Program-made: the position numbers and the translations under genes
Notes under the pieces: generated by a model
Database searches by the model: none
What the model was told of the DNA's origin: nothing
The model's input: only the letters and a program-made list of their open reading frames with translations
Source: Ziziphus jujuba
Taxonomy: Eukaryota > Streptophyta > Magnoliopsida > Rosales > Rhamnaceae
DNA: 64,000 bases
Assembly (NCBI RefSeq): GCF_031755915.1
Contig: NC_083383.1
Coordinates: 1,058,001 to 1,122,000, forward strand
Direction of reading: 5' to 3'
Shown: positions 24,267 to 37,487 of the stretch, in pieces
Layout: every line of letters begins with the position of its first letter
How positions within the stretch are numbered: position 1 is the first letter of the stretch

Positions 24267-24937
24267 TCACCTCCGTACAGGCGGTACAACACCTCTACCA
24301 GCTGCTCCACGGCCAGCAGCTTGAGCCTGCACAACAAATAGCATCCACATTCAGATCCATCCATGCAAAACAACCAGTTGCACATATCAGTTTATACTCA
24401 TGCATCACCATTGACATGGTAAGAAATCATCAGGAAACGCAATGTTTTCTGTTGTTTGGTAACAAACAACTAAATAAATTCCTTTTCAAGATGCTATGGA
24501 TCAGTACATTAAAATAAAATGGAAAAGAGGAAAGCTTACTTTAGCCCGCATTGCAACAGCTCTACCCCGACCAACTCCAAGTGATGCTCCCTTACCCTGC
24601 AAGTGCAGAAAGCATTTGTCAGCCAAACAAGAAAAATATACAACTAAGCGAATCAAATCATTTTTAAAACATGGGGAGCACATACCTTAATTCTAGCATC
24701 CAGACGCTTGAACATTGGTGCGTTCTTCAACATGTCTGGAATCACCATAAACCTTCAAAGAAAAACAGTCAATCTACCATTGGAAACAGGTCTTTTAATT
24801 GAAACACAATTTGATGTTTTTGAACACCTTATGATTTATATACCTGACTTTACTGCCCCTTATAAATACATGTTCAAGCTGTGAAACCTTCCCATCCTGT
24901 AAAGGAGCCCGTCAAAATCAGCAACTAATTTAAAGAG

Positions 24938-24969
<32 letters not shown>

Positions 24970-26331
24970 GAAGAGAATCTAATTCTTCAAGCAGAAGATA
25001 AAGAATGTGTTAGAAACATCCAAAAACTTATATTTGCCTTAGTTCTAAATCTCCTACCAGTAAATACAAGAATAATGTCAATCATCAGGTTATCACCCAA
25101 GCTGGCTAGAGTTAATTTAAAATTCAGTAAACGAGTCACCAATCCCCTTTCAAGTCCCACCTCACTATAGAGCTTTAACATGGATTTTTGGTCAATGCAT
25201 CTCTTGCAAATACAATAAAAAAGAAACATGCTTGACTGTGAAATTTGAGCAAAGGAAAAATCCTACCACCTAGGAGGTTTATTCCATCTCTCCACAAGTG
25301 CCAATGTGTCTATTGCTCAAAAGCAGCTCTAGCCATCTAAAGTTTGATCACCATCGACAATATTGCATAGCAAAAGGAATTACTGTTTCTCCTTGCTCTC
25401 TGCATTTTATGCTAATAATTCATTAGAACCCAAGTCTATATCTTCTAAGTAGCTTTTCCATGACAAGAGAAATTTAATTAAAATCTTCCGCAAGTACCAT
25501 CATGATAGTTTAGTTATCTTTCATTGACATTTTTAGGAATCTCTCCATATTATTAATGGCCAAAACCCAGCTCTATCAAAAGTTAACAAATTCTTCTCTC
25601 TTTTCTGGCGTGTAAACTAAAATTCTAAACTTCATACATTGCTCCCTATCGTTAACGTCCGGTGAGGATAAGAAGAATTGATTCACGACTAGATAAGAAC
25701 TACCTTTCTAAACATAAGACTACAAAAATCGCAACCAATCATTTAGGGACCATCTTTCATATTATAAAATTCCTCTTAAGTCATAGTTTAACATCATTCT
25801 ATTCAGATTTTCAACATGAAATTCAAGTAGTTTACTTACCAGGATGCTAAGTTATTCTACGGTTAGAGTTCTATACAATGAACTGGTTCTAACTTCAGAG
25901 ATTAGGATTTAGTAAGGTGTTACTCTAGGTCTTTCAAGGGCATTCAGCTAATATTACAGCTAAATCTATCAGATCCACACAGTGTTCTTGTGTAGTCTCG
26001 CAGTAGGCGCACAAAAATCTGACGTTTTAGGCTAAAGCAAAACAAAAAAAATAAAAAAATAAAATGAAACAAGCACAGAGAAAATAAAAAATAAAAATAA
26101 TCATAATATAAGTAACAAAATTTAAATAAAAAAATTTTTTAAAAAAAAAAAAAGAAAAAGAACGAAGGTGACCTTAGCAGTATAGGTGATGCTCTCGAGC
26201 TGACAATTCCAGTTATCCTCGCATTCCACCATGCTTCCTCTGTAGAGCTCACCGCTCTTCAACTCCACCGTCACCACGTGGCCTGAAGCCTCGTGAAGCA
26301 GCTTCACTGGTATTCCCAAACTCCTGCTCAT
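24267..26331 (-). CDS. SMD3: Small nuclear ribonucleoprotein SmD3
   Basis: SmD3 is one of seven Sm proteins forming the ring on U1, U2, U4 and U5 snRNAs in the nucleus. Five exons join in frame to 131 aa: 26173-26331, 24844-24896, 24686-24752, 24540-24596 and 24267-24326. The product starts MSRSLGIPVKLLHEASGH. It carries the Sm1 motif (GHVVTVELKSGELYRGSMVECEDNWN split over its length) and the Sm2 motif (HVFIRGSKVRFMVIPD), then a basic tail with GRG and RG repeats, a possible target for arginine methylation. Length and sequence are as in other plant SmD3 proteins. An in-frame ATG 25 codons upstream (26404-26406) is not used here because the family starts at MSRS. The first intron (24897-26172) is 1.3 kb with no other gene. 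It is divergent from SBEI. Confidence 0.96.
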
Positions 26332-27699
26332 GGCTTCTCTTTTCCCCTTTTTCCCTCCTCCTCTTTCACCTCTCACTGGGTACGTGCAGAACCCTAATTT
26401 AGACAAAACCTCACTGAAACTTCTCCGTCGACCCTAATATATACTCTCAGACAGGGCCGGCCCATTTAGGCGAGAAAGAAACAGGCTTTGTAATTAAATG
26501 ATTTTGTATTTATTTATTTATTTTATTTTTTTTATGTCAAAAAAATAATTCAACAATTCTTTTTAATAACGCCAAGTAATATATGTTTACAGTAATAGTT
26601 TTTCATTTTTAAATTTTCTTTTTTTACTTTGCTTTTTTTTTTTAGATGAATTCCTTTTTTACTTTGCTTCGAATATAATAAATGTTTGGCTTTGATAACT
26701 ATTTTTTTAAATGAATGTAGATTATAATAATTTTTTCTACAGATCAATGTCAATAATTTCTTCCTTTATGATAATTTACAGTTTCGAGCAAAAATAAGCA
26801 TAATTTAATGTTTAAAATTCCCAATCATATATATATATATATATGTTCATATTAGGAGGAATAGAAGGATTGAACTCAGAATTATTATTTGAAAAAATAT
26901 ATGTTTTAATTAAATAACTTAATTATCTATATAAAAGAAAAAATAATTTTATTGTTCACTTTTTACTAAATAAATATTGATTGTTAACATAATATTAGTT
27001 TGATTAAATTATTTGTTTATTAATTTGGAATAATGGTTTGATCCAATATTGTTGAAGACATGAAGGTGGTCTAAATTAAACGACAGCATTTTTAAAACGT
27101 TGATAACTGGAGATGTCGTTTAAGGCCTTTTGTTATTCCATGCATGTTGTGTCCCTGTTCGATCGGGAGGTGCTGTTTAGAGAGAGGACAGCCTGGCAAC
27201 TTGCCGAATGAACGCCTGCCTTGTGGTAGAGGGTATTCTGTCAAATTAAAAAAGAAGTAGGGGCTTTTTAGGAAAGAGAATAACGGTTGATTCTTTGTCC
27301 AAGAGATGGCGCAAGGCATAAAAACAGGGTACGAGCACAGAAGAAGAGAGCTCTCTCATCATCTGTAGATATATAATATATATGATATTATCCCCTTGTA
27401 AATTATAATGTGACGAGGGTCACGTGGAGGGATATGCTTTGCTCAGGTGGCAAAGTAATCAAATCCAAAGCATAAAACGACAAAGAAATTCATCGGAAAG
27501 GACAGGAAAGGTAAGCTGTCAATGATTGAGGTGACGGTGGGTCCAGGGGCTCAACGGCCAGCGTCGACTCTCACTCTCTCGGGGTGTTCAATTTCTGGTT
27601 CAATTATTATCACTTCCACTTCCGGCTTCCTGTTCCACCAACAACAGTTATCGGAGACTGACTCAGACTGTGACTCGACTCTTACAGTTATCTGAGAGG
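26332..27699. other. Divergent promoter region between SmD3 and SBEI
   Basis: AT-rich DNA of 1.37 kb with leaders and promoters of both genes. A lone GGGCCGGCCC palindrome near 26454 looks like a transposon end, but no partner end was found. No gene is seen. Confidence 0.6.
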
Positions 27700-30600
27700 A
27701 TGTTGGCTTCTCAGGGTCTTCTTGCCTCGCCCTCTTTCAGGTCTCTGCCACCTTCCACCAAGGTCTGTACTTGGGAGTTTAGATATTTTTAGATGTTGGC
27801 ACTTTTTTTTGTTTTTGCAGTCTTTTACATATCTTTTATTATTTATTGTTCATCATTACAAACAATAAATAATTATAATTGGCTCGGATTGGAGTTTTAT
27901 GGTTGTATTATTTCAGTCTTTCTCCGTTAATAAAGGTATAATTCGGAGTAAATTTTTATTTTTGACAGCCTGAGAGGCATGACTGGCATTTTGGGAAAGA
28001 GCGGCAAGTGGTGGTGACCTTTAGATCTCAAAAGTTGGTTGGCTACAGCCACAACAAATTTTTATTCCCATCGGCATCGAGGAGGTTGTTGTATGCAAAG
28101 GTATGTTTCTCATTTTCAGGCTTTCAGCTGCAGAGTGATATTGTCCCCACCCCCACCCCAAGTCCTAATCCTTGTTTGAATGTTTTTTTCTGGAGACTCC
28201 TAAACATATAATAAACATGTCTAATTCATTGCTGGATTTTTATCTGTTTGTAACGTGAGAGCTAACATTCTCACATCTTTCCTGTGCCTATTAATTTAAT
28301 TATCATTGAGTCAAAATTAAAATTTAAGATATGATGAGAACTGCAACCAGATTTCAAAGCATCTCGACCATTTTCCAAATGTGAAGCATTTTCACATTTC
28401 TTTGTTAGGCGGAGCACAACTCCAGACTATCAGCTGTTATGACAGATGACAACTCAAATGTAACATCCACTGACCAAGAAATGGAACATATTGGTATTTT
28501 GAGCATTGATCCTGGCTTAGAACAACATCAAGATCACTTCGAATATCGAGTAAGGAGATACTTGGATCAAAAAAGCCTTATTCAGAAATACGAAGGAGGC
28601 CTTGAGGAATTTGCAAGAGGTGATTTTTCCTCATCGTCAATGCCTGTCTACCTTTTCTCTTTCCTTTTCGGCTCACATATATATATCAAATCAAATTTTA
28701 CACCTATGTAGGATCTATATATGCAAGATGATTATACTTTTCTAGAGTAAAAACCAATTTGCTTCCTTGATCTCTTTCTAGGTTATATGAAATTTGGTTT
28801 TAACAGAGAAGAAGGAGGCATTGTGTATCGTGAATGGGCCCCTGCTGCTCAGTGAGTTGGCTAGTTTTTTAATTATATTTTGTTAAACAAGTCATCCATA
28901 TTTCTTACCAAGAAACTATGATGTAGGGAAGCACAAGTTGTTGGGGATTTTAATGGATGGGATGGTTCCAACCACAAGATGGTCAGGAACGAATTTGGCG
29001 TTTGGAGCATTAAGATTCCTGATTCTGGTGGAAAACCTGCCATTCCTCACAATTCAAGAGTCAAGTTCCGCTTCAAACATGGTAATGGAGTTTGGGTTGA
29101 TCGCATCCCTGCTTGGATTAAATATGCTACTGTGGACCCAACAAAATTTGCAGCTCCATATGATGGTGTATACTGGGACCCTCCGCTTTCAGAAAGGTAT
29201 TAATCAGTCATGTTTCTCTTCTCTAAGTTGCATAGAGTGAACAGCTTCCATGGATAAAAATTATGAAATGCAGTTTCTCATTCTGTTGGATAATCAAAGT
29301 CCAGAAGTTTGTAATCGTTTTAATGCTTCACAATGGTTAGATTGTGAAATAACCTACTAATCATCTGTTAAGATATTTCTACTTTTACTGCATCCTGTTT
29401 TCCTACTTGGTCTCCTTTTTTCAAATTTTATGTTAGCATTTGGTCTCATAGCATCAAGCATTTGTTGGTTGGACAGCTATCATTTTAAATATCCCCGTCC
29501 AGCAAAACCTGCAGCACCACGAATATATGAGGCCCATGTCGGAATGAGTAGCTCTGAACCCTGCGTCAATTCATATAGAAATTTTGCTGATGAAGTCTTG
29601 CCTCGTATACGGGAAAACAACTACAACACAGTCCAATTAATGGCCGTGATGGAGCATTCCTATTATGCATCATTTGGCTATCATGTTACAAACTTTTTTG
29701 CTGTAAGCAGTAGATCTGGAACCCCTGAGGACCTCAAATATCTAATTGATAAAGCTCATAGTCTAGGTTTGCGGGTCTTGATGGATGTTGTACACAGCCA
29801 TGCAAGTAATAATGTTACTGATGGCCTCAATGGATTTGATGTTGGACAAGCATCACAGGACTCCTACTTCCACACTGGAGATCGAGGCTATCATAAGTTA
29901 TGGGATAGCAGACTCTTCAACTATGCTAATTGGGAAGTTTTACGCTTTCTCTTGTCCAATTTGAGGTGGTGGCTTGAGGAGTTTAATTTTGACGGATTTC
30001 GATTTGATGGAGCAACTTCAATGTTATATCATCACCATGGGATCAACATTGGATTTACAGGGGATTATAATGAGTATTTTAGTGAGGCAGTGGATGTTGA
30101 TGCTGTTGTTTATTTGATGCTGGCGAATTCTCTGATCCATAAAGTCTTTCCAGATGCAAACGTAGTTGCAGAAGATGTTTCTGGTATGCCTGGTCTTTGT
30201 CGGCCTGTCTCTGAGGGGGGTATTGGTTTTGACTATAGGCTGGCAATGGCCATCCCTGACAAGTGGATTGATTACTTAAAGAATAAAAATGATGAAGAGT
30301 GGTCAATGGAGGAAATCTCATGGAGCTTGACAAACAGGAGATACAGCGAGAAGTGTATATCTTATGCTGAAAGTCATGACCAGGTATGGACTTTCGTGCA
30401 TGTTAATTCTTGTATTTATTTTTGCTGCTTTAAACATCATTTCTACAGTACATCTTAAAATCCTGAGACTAAAAGTGAAAAGAAAAATGGAAAAATACAA
30501 GACACCAAAACTTCAGACCTCTTGTCATCGCTTTTCTTTCTTGCAAAAAGAAAATATTAACGGTGCTGCTTTATTTTTTTCATCAGTTTGTTGTCAAAAT

Positions 30601-33191
30601 TGACTTTTTTCTTATAGTTATTCAGTATTAATCATTTTGTTGTGCAGGCAATTGTGGGTGACAAGACTATTGCATTTCTCCTGATGGATAAAGAAATGTA
30701 TTCTGGCATGTCTTGTTTGACAGATGCTTCTCCTGTTATTGAGCGAGGGATTGCACTTCACAAGGTTGGTTCAAGTTTCATACCAAATTATCATAGTAGT
30801 TTATGGAAAATTATGGTGTGGTTGACTCCTGACTGGTTGATCTCTCTACTTTTACCAATATCTTTCATGTATATTTTCAATTTTTCTTAAATGTATTTCT
30901 GGTTAGATCTATAACAATGAGGTCTTACCAAATGTTGACCACGAGCAGTCCTTGTGGCAGAGAGTTGATTCTTAGATCTAATCTTGTAATTGATCATTTT
31001 CTCTTTCTTTTCTTTTCCCTTTATTTTATTTTATTTATTTATTTTATTATTATTATTATTATTATTTTGTGTAGATGATACACTTTATAACAATGGCATT
31101 AGGAGGTGAGGGCTACCTTAATTTCATGGGAAATGAAGTAAGTATCTTACCTAATTTAATTGCTGCTTTTTTTCTTTTCTTTTTTTAATTCTTCAGTTGA
31201 ACCATAATTAAGTATAATAAAAAAGATTTACCTGCTTAAGTTCTTCAATGAATGCTTTTGTAGTTTGGCCATCCTGAGTGGATTGACTTCCCAAGAGAAG
31301 GCAATGGCTGGAGTTATGAATTGTGCAGGCGCCAGTGGAACCTTGTGGATACAGAACATTTGAGATATAAGGTATGAATCAAAGTTTTCAAATGCATGCT
31401 CAAGGATTTAAGTCATTGCGCTTGCCATGCATGCAAATGAGCTTAAGCATATAATATTTTACAATTTCCTACATCTAATAGCTATAACACTCATCAACCA
31501 GCTTCCTTCCTATGGAATCCAAAAGAGAACTCTACAGGTCATTATTTGGCTGACCCTGGATGATATGAACTAATTTATACTTTAGAAAATCCAGTTTGAC
31601 TCCCATACAAGCTCGATCAAGAATGGTCTATAAAACACCAGGATTGCTTTATGTTTTCTGCCTCTGTGCTTAGCACAAAATAGCTGTTTAAATACTTTTA
31701 AGGGAGCCAATTTGCTACTGTATATTTTGTTTTCTCTACTCTTTCAATGGAAACCTTAATATAAATCCTTTTATTTGTGCTTTGAACTCGCCCAGTTTAT
31801 GAATGCGTTTGACAGAGCTATGAATTTGCTTGATGAGAAATTTTCTTTCCTTTCATCATCAAAACTAATAGTGAGCAGCTCGAATGAAGAAGACAAGGTA
31901 CATACAGATGCTCTTTGATAATCAATCTTTCTTTTTAAGATCCTATGTTTTATGATTATAAAGCCAGCTAATTGTTTCTAATATAATAATGGGGCCAGCC
32001 CTTTTTCTCATGATGTAATGGAGAATTGGATAATAATTTTTTAAGAGGGAGTATAATTTAGTCTAATTATAAGTAGAGGAACAGATACAAAAAGGGCCAG
32101 TCCTTTTGTCACAATCGTTAGTCTAAAGAACCAATATTGGCTTTTGAAATTGCAGTATACTTCCTCGGGGATGGAAAAGAGTTAACTTGGGGTAGTAGTG
32201 AAACAGCTAATAAATTGAATATGCTGTCTTATTACATTTTAGTTCGTTACACATACTTCAATAATTTAATATGGGTTGGGGCATTGATTGACTTGTGCAC
32301 ATTACAGGTTATTGTCTTTGAGCGTGGAGATCTAGTTTTCGTTTTCAATTTTCATCCAGAAAATACATACGATGGGTATGCTTGTTTTTTGACTTCTGAA
32401 GTTTGGATAATTCTTGGACCATGTTAAGAACGTGGTAGTGTAGTTTCTATATAGTTTTTATTCGAGTTTTGATTACTATATATTCTGAAACACAGGTACA
32501 AGGTTGGATGTGACTTGCCTGGGAAATACAGAGTTGCACTTGATAGTGATGCTTGGGAATTTGGTGGACATGGAAGAGTAAGGGGAACAACTTCATACCA
32601 TTATATTATCATTCATACCAACCGAGCGAGAGAGAGAGAGAGAGAGAGAGAGAGGGACGGAGGGGTGGAAAAAGTTTTTTTTTTTTTTTAAGTATGAAAT
32701 CAAACCAATTGAAGGGGCTGGAATTCTGATGTCTGAATGTGGAACTTGGAACTTCTTTTCATGAGTTTGATCTCTTGTTGAAATTCTACTGGCAGGTGGG
32801 GCATAATGCAGACCATTTCACATCCCCTGAAGGAATTCCAGGTGTTCCTGAAACAAATTTTAACAACCGACCCAATTCCTTCAAAGTACTCTCACCTTCT
32901 CGTACATGTGTGGTATGGCCATCATTTTTCATTTCCCTTTTTCAGGTTTTACTGATTGTGATACCAACTATTAATGTAGGTTGGGATTTTTAAGCTGATT
33001 TAATCGCTAATTGCTTTCCTTTCATGAATATTCCAAAGGTTTATTATAGAGCGGAAGAAAGTGAAGTGGAAAACAATGGAAGTGAAAAAGTGGTGGTCGG
33101 TACCAACAAGACACCAGCCGTTGATGCTGTGATTACTAAGCAAGAATGCACTTCTGTTGAAGGTGAAATCAAGGACTCTAAATCAGAATAA
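27700..33191 (+). CDS. SBE1: 1,4-alpha-glucan branching enzyme, starch branching enzyme I class
   Basis: It makes alpha-1,6 branch points in amylopectin in plastids. Fourteen exons join in frame to 820 aa: 27700-27762, 27969-28100, 28409-28619, 28782-28851, 28927-29196, 29477-30383, 30648-30764, 31075-31137, 31264-31371, 31796-31897, 32308-32375, 32496-32577, 32796-32912 and 33039-33191. The serine-rich N-terminus suits a plastid transit peptide. A carbohydrate-binding domain ([15 protein letters not shown]) comes next, then the GH13 barrel: [15 protein letters not shown] (nucleophile about D426), AEDVSGMP (acid/base about E481) and AESHDQ (about D550). The form [16 protein letters not shown] and the [18 protein letters not shown] end match SBEI rather than SBEII. 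At the exon 5/6 junction the codon becomes serine where relatives I recall have arginine (SESY for SERY). The acidic C-terminus is variable in the family. Confidence 0.95.
31046..31066. repeat. (ATT)n microsatellite before SBEI exon 8
   Basis: Seven ATT units lie immediately upstream of the acceptor at 31074. Confidence 0.85.
32628..32654. repeat. (GA)n microsatellite in an SBEI intron
   Basis: About thirteen GA units lie between exons 12 and 13. Confidence 0.9.
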
Positions 33192-33667
33192 GGAGAAAGA
33201 AGATAAAGAAGAAAGAAAAGGAAGAAAGCAAGGAAGATCACAAGTGATTGCTTGTCATTGTGAAAATCCAAAAGGTTTTATTTGTTTTGTCTTTGTGAAA
33301 ATCTAAGAGGTTTTATCTGTCCATGCATGTGTGAATAAATAAAGGAATGAATGAATAAATAATAGTGGGATTTTTCTGAATCTTAAATTTTGCTACCAAC
33401 TTTGTCACTTGTCAAAACGATGTTAATTTACCGAAATTCAGAAAAAATAAAATAGGCTGATTCAATTATAAAGTTTGTGCTATACAGCCCACAAAGTGTC
33501 AAACAGATCTACTGTCTACAACCACACTTTGAATCTTCAGAAAACATAGAAAACAAATTTCGAGCCATGATTAATAGACACAATTAATCCGGCTTTGCTA
33601 AAGCAAAAGTAAAAGATTGTACCCGACTTAGAAAATGATAAAAGTAAAAACAAAAATAAAATAAAAT
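33192..33667. other. Convergent 3' region between SBEI and the small gene
   Basis: It holds both 3'UTRs, including AATAAA-type signals near 33336-33360 for SBEI. Nothing else is seen. Confidence 0.6.
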
Positions 33668-34426
33668 TCAGTTTCTCCGGACTCTTCGAGCTCCGAGTTT
33701 CCGCTCCCCGGCGCCGACCTTGGATTTGTCAGAATAAACGGCAGCAGCAAGAGGGGGTTTCTTATTCTCTTTGCTCATACTTCTTAGCATATACCTTGGA
33801 GTCTCGCTCGTCGTTTCCACCGAGTAAGCAGCAGAGATGGATTTTCTAAAGCTCTCAAGCTTTCTACAGCTACTTCTTTTTCCGGATTCGACCGTTACGC
33901 CCAGATTGTAGGTGGTCTTTCCTTGATCTCCTGTTTGACCCTTTTTCCTCCTCAGCCTCTCGTTCCTTCGAGCCGAGTACTCCTCGTAAAATCTGCCCCT
34001 CTCAAACAGAGAGCTTGAATAAACAGCAGACGGACTGGTAGCAAATCCAGCCTTTTGAGTTTCTCCATTGCCCAGTTCGTCTTGAACCATCTTTGCTAGA
34101 GCCCGTAACTCGCACGAAATCGAGTGGTACTCGGGACGTAGCTCCGATTCGGCCATATCCCTGGTGCGATTCAGTTTCTGGGATTTTGTCAAAGAACCTG
34201 AATCAATGAGACAAAATAAAAAATAGTAATAATAGTAAAGTTAAAAATCCCACTGGAAAATAAAAAATGAAAAAAAAAAAAAAAAAAAACCCTACCCATG
34301 AACTTAATCACTGTCAAAAGACTCAGACCAACCTGGTGGAGTTTGCATTGTGTTTGATCGAAGGACTTGGCGGGGTCGAAGCCTGATCGGCGATTTAGCA
34401 AGCGGAGGTTTACGATCCGATTTCAT
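33668..34426 (-). CDS. Uncharacterised conserved plant protein, basic, 207 aa
   Basis: Two exons join in frame: 34333-34426 (31 codons plus one base, then a GT donor) and 33668-34197 (after CAG). The product is 207 aa and strongly basic. It starts MKSDRKPPLAKSPIRLRPR and has a proline/arginine-rich head (LRSNTMQTPPGSLTKSQK). A predicted helical middle follows (ELRPEYHSISCELRALAKMV). Then comes SSLFERGRFYEEYSARRNER followed by lysines and arginines, and a basic tail ending RRVRRN. I believe a related family occurs across plants, but I know no function for it. No signal peptide, membrane segment or catalytic motif is visible. The basic ends could be nuclear-targeting, which is only inference. 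The first-exon ATG is supported by the family-like start; without it the ORF would lack the head. Confidence 0.75.
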
Positions 34427-37400
34427 CTGATCAAATCCAAAATATTGAGAGAGTGGGGGAGCCAGAGATATAATTAGAAGAAGACCTTTTTTAAGCTTTG
34501 GTGTTGGAATCGGTTTTTAGCGACTTTACCTTTATTGGTATATTTGGTGACCTGCCGTTTCAATTTCAGACGATAAAGGAGGAGCGTCTCCAACGGTCAT
34601 ATTGGATCGGACGGTTAAGATTGTTTCAGCTTAAAGTTCAAATATCGGACGGTCTTGGCCTTTTCTATTTTTTTTTTTTGCAAACATTTTTTTTCATTTT
34701 TTAGTAGATGCGTTTTGGGTGTTGTTAATTAATCTTAAAACTCGTGATTAAAAAAAAAAAAGTAAAAAGTTAATCTGAAAAGTCTATTTGCCTTTTTTTT
34801 TTTTTTTTTTCCCGACTCTATTTGCATATAGAAGCAAACAAACAAGACGAAAAATCATAAATGCCTAGGAACTTGAAATCCAAATTTTATTACGCACCGG
34901 ATCTACTCAACATTAGAATTCATTATTCTAATACTAATTGTTAGTATAATTTTTTCAAAAAAAAATAAATAAATAAAAAAAGAAGAAGAAATCCTGCATA
35001 CAGCTAAAATTGATATTATTGGCTAAAAATTGTCTAATTAACAGTTAATTGTTGATTATAAGGTTTTATAAAGATATATAAACATTTTGTCATAAAATAA
35101 ATTAAATAATAGTCTTAAAAACGTTTTTAAATTTTTTAAAAGATTGACAAATACTTCTTCTTATTGCTTATACTGATTTTACAATTAGCACCATCTGTAT
35201 ATTTAATTTTTTGGACCAATTATTATTACCCTTGATATGTTTTTATTAATACCTCTTTAATTATTGGATCTAGAAATTAATCAATTAATATTTACATTCA
35301 CCATGTTTAGTCATAAAATAAATAACTCTCTTAGTTAACAAAGTAATTTAACAAATTTGATTTAAAAAAGAAAAAGTTGCGGTGTGTACATATATCATAT
35401 ACTAATAGTAATCTATTATCATTATTATTATTTTTTGGGAAAAAAAAAAGTTCTAATAGCAACTTATAGAAGAAACAATTTAACGTCAACATCAGGGAAA
35501 AAATTAATTGTCTAAAAAAATATTTAGGTGGCAAATTGTAACATAATTAAAAGCTTAGGAAGTATTTTATAAAAATTTCGGAGTTCATTTTTGCCTAATA
35601 ATAAAAGGTTTTTAAAAAAAAAAATCCTAGATCTCTTGAATTAAAAGAAAAATTTTAATGGCATCACCAAACAAATATTGAATTAAAAATTATATTTATA
35701 TTTTTATTTTAAAATATTATTAAAGACATTTAATAGTTAAATATTTTTATGTTTAAAAAGATGCAATTAAGCATTTTAAATATGTTGAAAAATATTTAAT
35801 TAAATATTTTAAATTTATTCAAAAATATACAATATAATGTTTTTAAAAATGAACAATTTAAATATGTTCAAAAATATAATTAAATATTTTAAATATTTTT
35901 AAAAATAAATGATAGAGTATTTTAAAAATTTATAATTTTAAAATATAACACTTTAATGAATACATTTTTTATTTGCTAAAAGCATTCTAACTAGAAAGAA
36001 AATTATATAGAATTTCCATCATCATCTGTTTTGTCTAAAAGAATTTTGATTTATTTTTAATTTTGATTACTAATTTCCATGCAGTTATGTTTGTAGTTAT
36101 GTTTGATTTGTAAAAGAAAATTATTTTTAACTTAATTGGATTATATAATTTGTGAATATTTTAAATATTAAAAATATTATATAAAAATATTTTTATTTTT
36201 TATATAAATTTAAATAATAATTATTTTGTTCCAAGAAAAACTTTTTTGAATTAAATGATAGCACTAAAGACTTTAACACAATAATAAGCACACGGCGACA
36301 AAAGGAACAGTAATAAATACAGTGATTGTCCGTTTCAAAGAAAGGAAAAAAAAGAAGAAGACATTATTGCTTAAAAGAAATAATTGAACACTTCCAATTT
36401 TCAAAAAAATAAGCTAAAAAAAAAGTTCAAAAAGATTATTTCAGTTTTAAAATTTTTCTACTCGTTATTTCAATACTTAATATTACAAGATGATCCCAAA
36501 AAAAAATAAAAAATTATACTTAATATTACAACCGCGACAGAGTTAACAAATGTAGAAGGGATAGAGGGAAAAATTTAATTATGTGAATCCAGGGGAGATA
36601 TTTGTACATGAGTCAAGTTTATTTTTACTTTTTCGCCCAAAAAAAAAAAATTACAATTAAAGTTTTTAGCTTTAATTTTTAGACATCTAAAAGTAATATT
36701 TGTGGGAGAATTTGTTTATAAGGATATTTTTTTTTTTAAACTTATCTATTATCAAAACTTTACACGTCTCTGAGTCACTAAAAAAATAAGGATAGAATTT
36801 GGGACCACGGCATTTTTAGGGCTTTTGAAATTTTTAATGCCAAAAACATGGTTTTAAGGATTAGTTTGGAAATATTAAAAGAAATAAAATATATTTGTTA
36901 AAAAAAAATAAATATGAAAATGATGATTTCTTTTTTCTTTTTTTTTAAAAAAAAAAAGAAAGGAAAAAAAGTTTGTGGAAAAAGAAAAAAGTTGCCATAT
37001 AGGTTGTTTTTGCTTTTTTTTTTTTTCTTTTTTTTGGGGGGGGGGGGATAATATGAGAATCACCAAAAATTTGTTCACTAATTTAAAATACAAACGTTTA
37101 CCAACATAAATAAATACAAACCAATGTAATATTATTTTATTTGAATAGTCTATATAGTTATTATGTATTTAAGTTATAAGGTAACCTTTTATGTCACTTG
37201 TATAAATATGATAACTCAAATCCAACAAAATGGTGGTTTAGTCTTCTTTTTTTTTTTTTTTTTTTCACTACGGCCCCTTTGTCACCAAAAATAAAAAAAT
37301 GAAGAGGATTGGATTCCAAATAAAATGTTGCAACGATGTTTTTACTAAGCGACGTAGTTTTTCTCCTGCTTCTCAGCGTTAATTAATATTTATCAAAGAG

Positions 37401-37487
37401 TGCAGGGTCCAAAAGGTCGCTTCGTATTCACCTGGGCCCAAAAAAAAAAAAAAAAAAAAGGGCTCGCATCACGAGTAGCTGATAACA
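34427..37487. other. 3.1 kb AT-rich intergenic DNA
   Basis: A very AT-rich stretch with no gene. It includes a degenerate A/T repeat (35690-35960), a T-run followed by about a dozen Gs near 37025-37047, and poly-T and poly-A tracts near 37240-37265 and 37440-37459 just before the acyl-activating enzyme gene. Confidence 0.65.
35690..35960. repeat. Degenerate A/T-rich repeat array
   Basis: Variants of TTTAAATATGTTCAAAAATA and AATTAAATATTTTAAAT recur several times with irregular spacing. This may be an old tandem array or simple low-complexity drift. Confidence 0.4.

Noticed and set aside
26450..26480. GGGCCGGCCC palindrome as a transposon end
   Set aside because: It resembles ends of some plant DNA transposons, but no second end or target duplication was found nearby.
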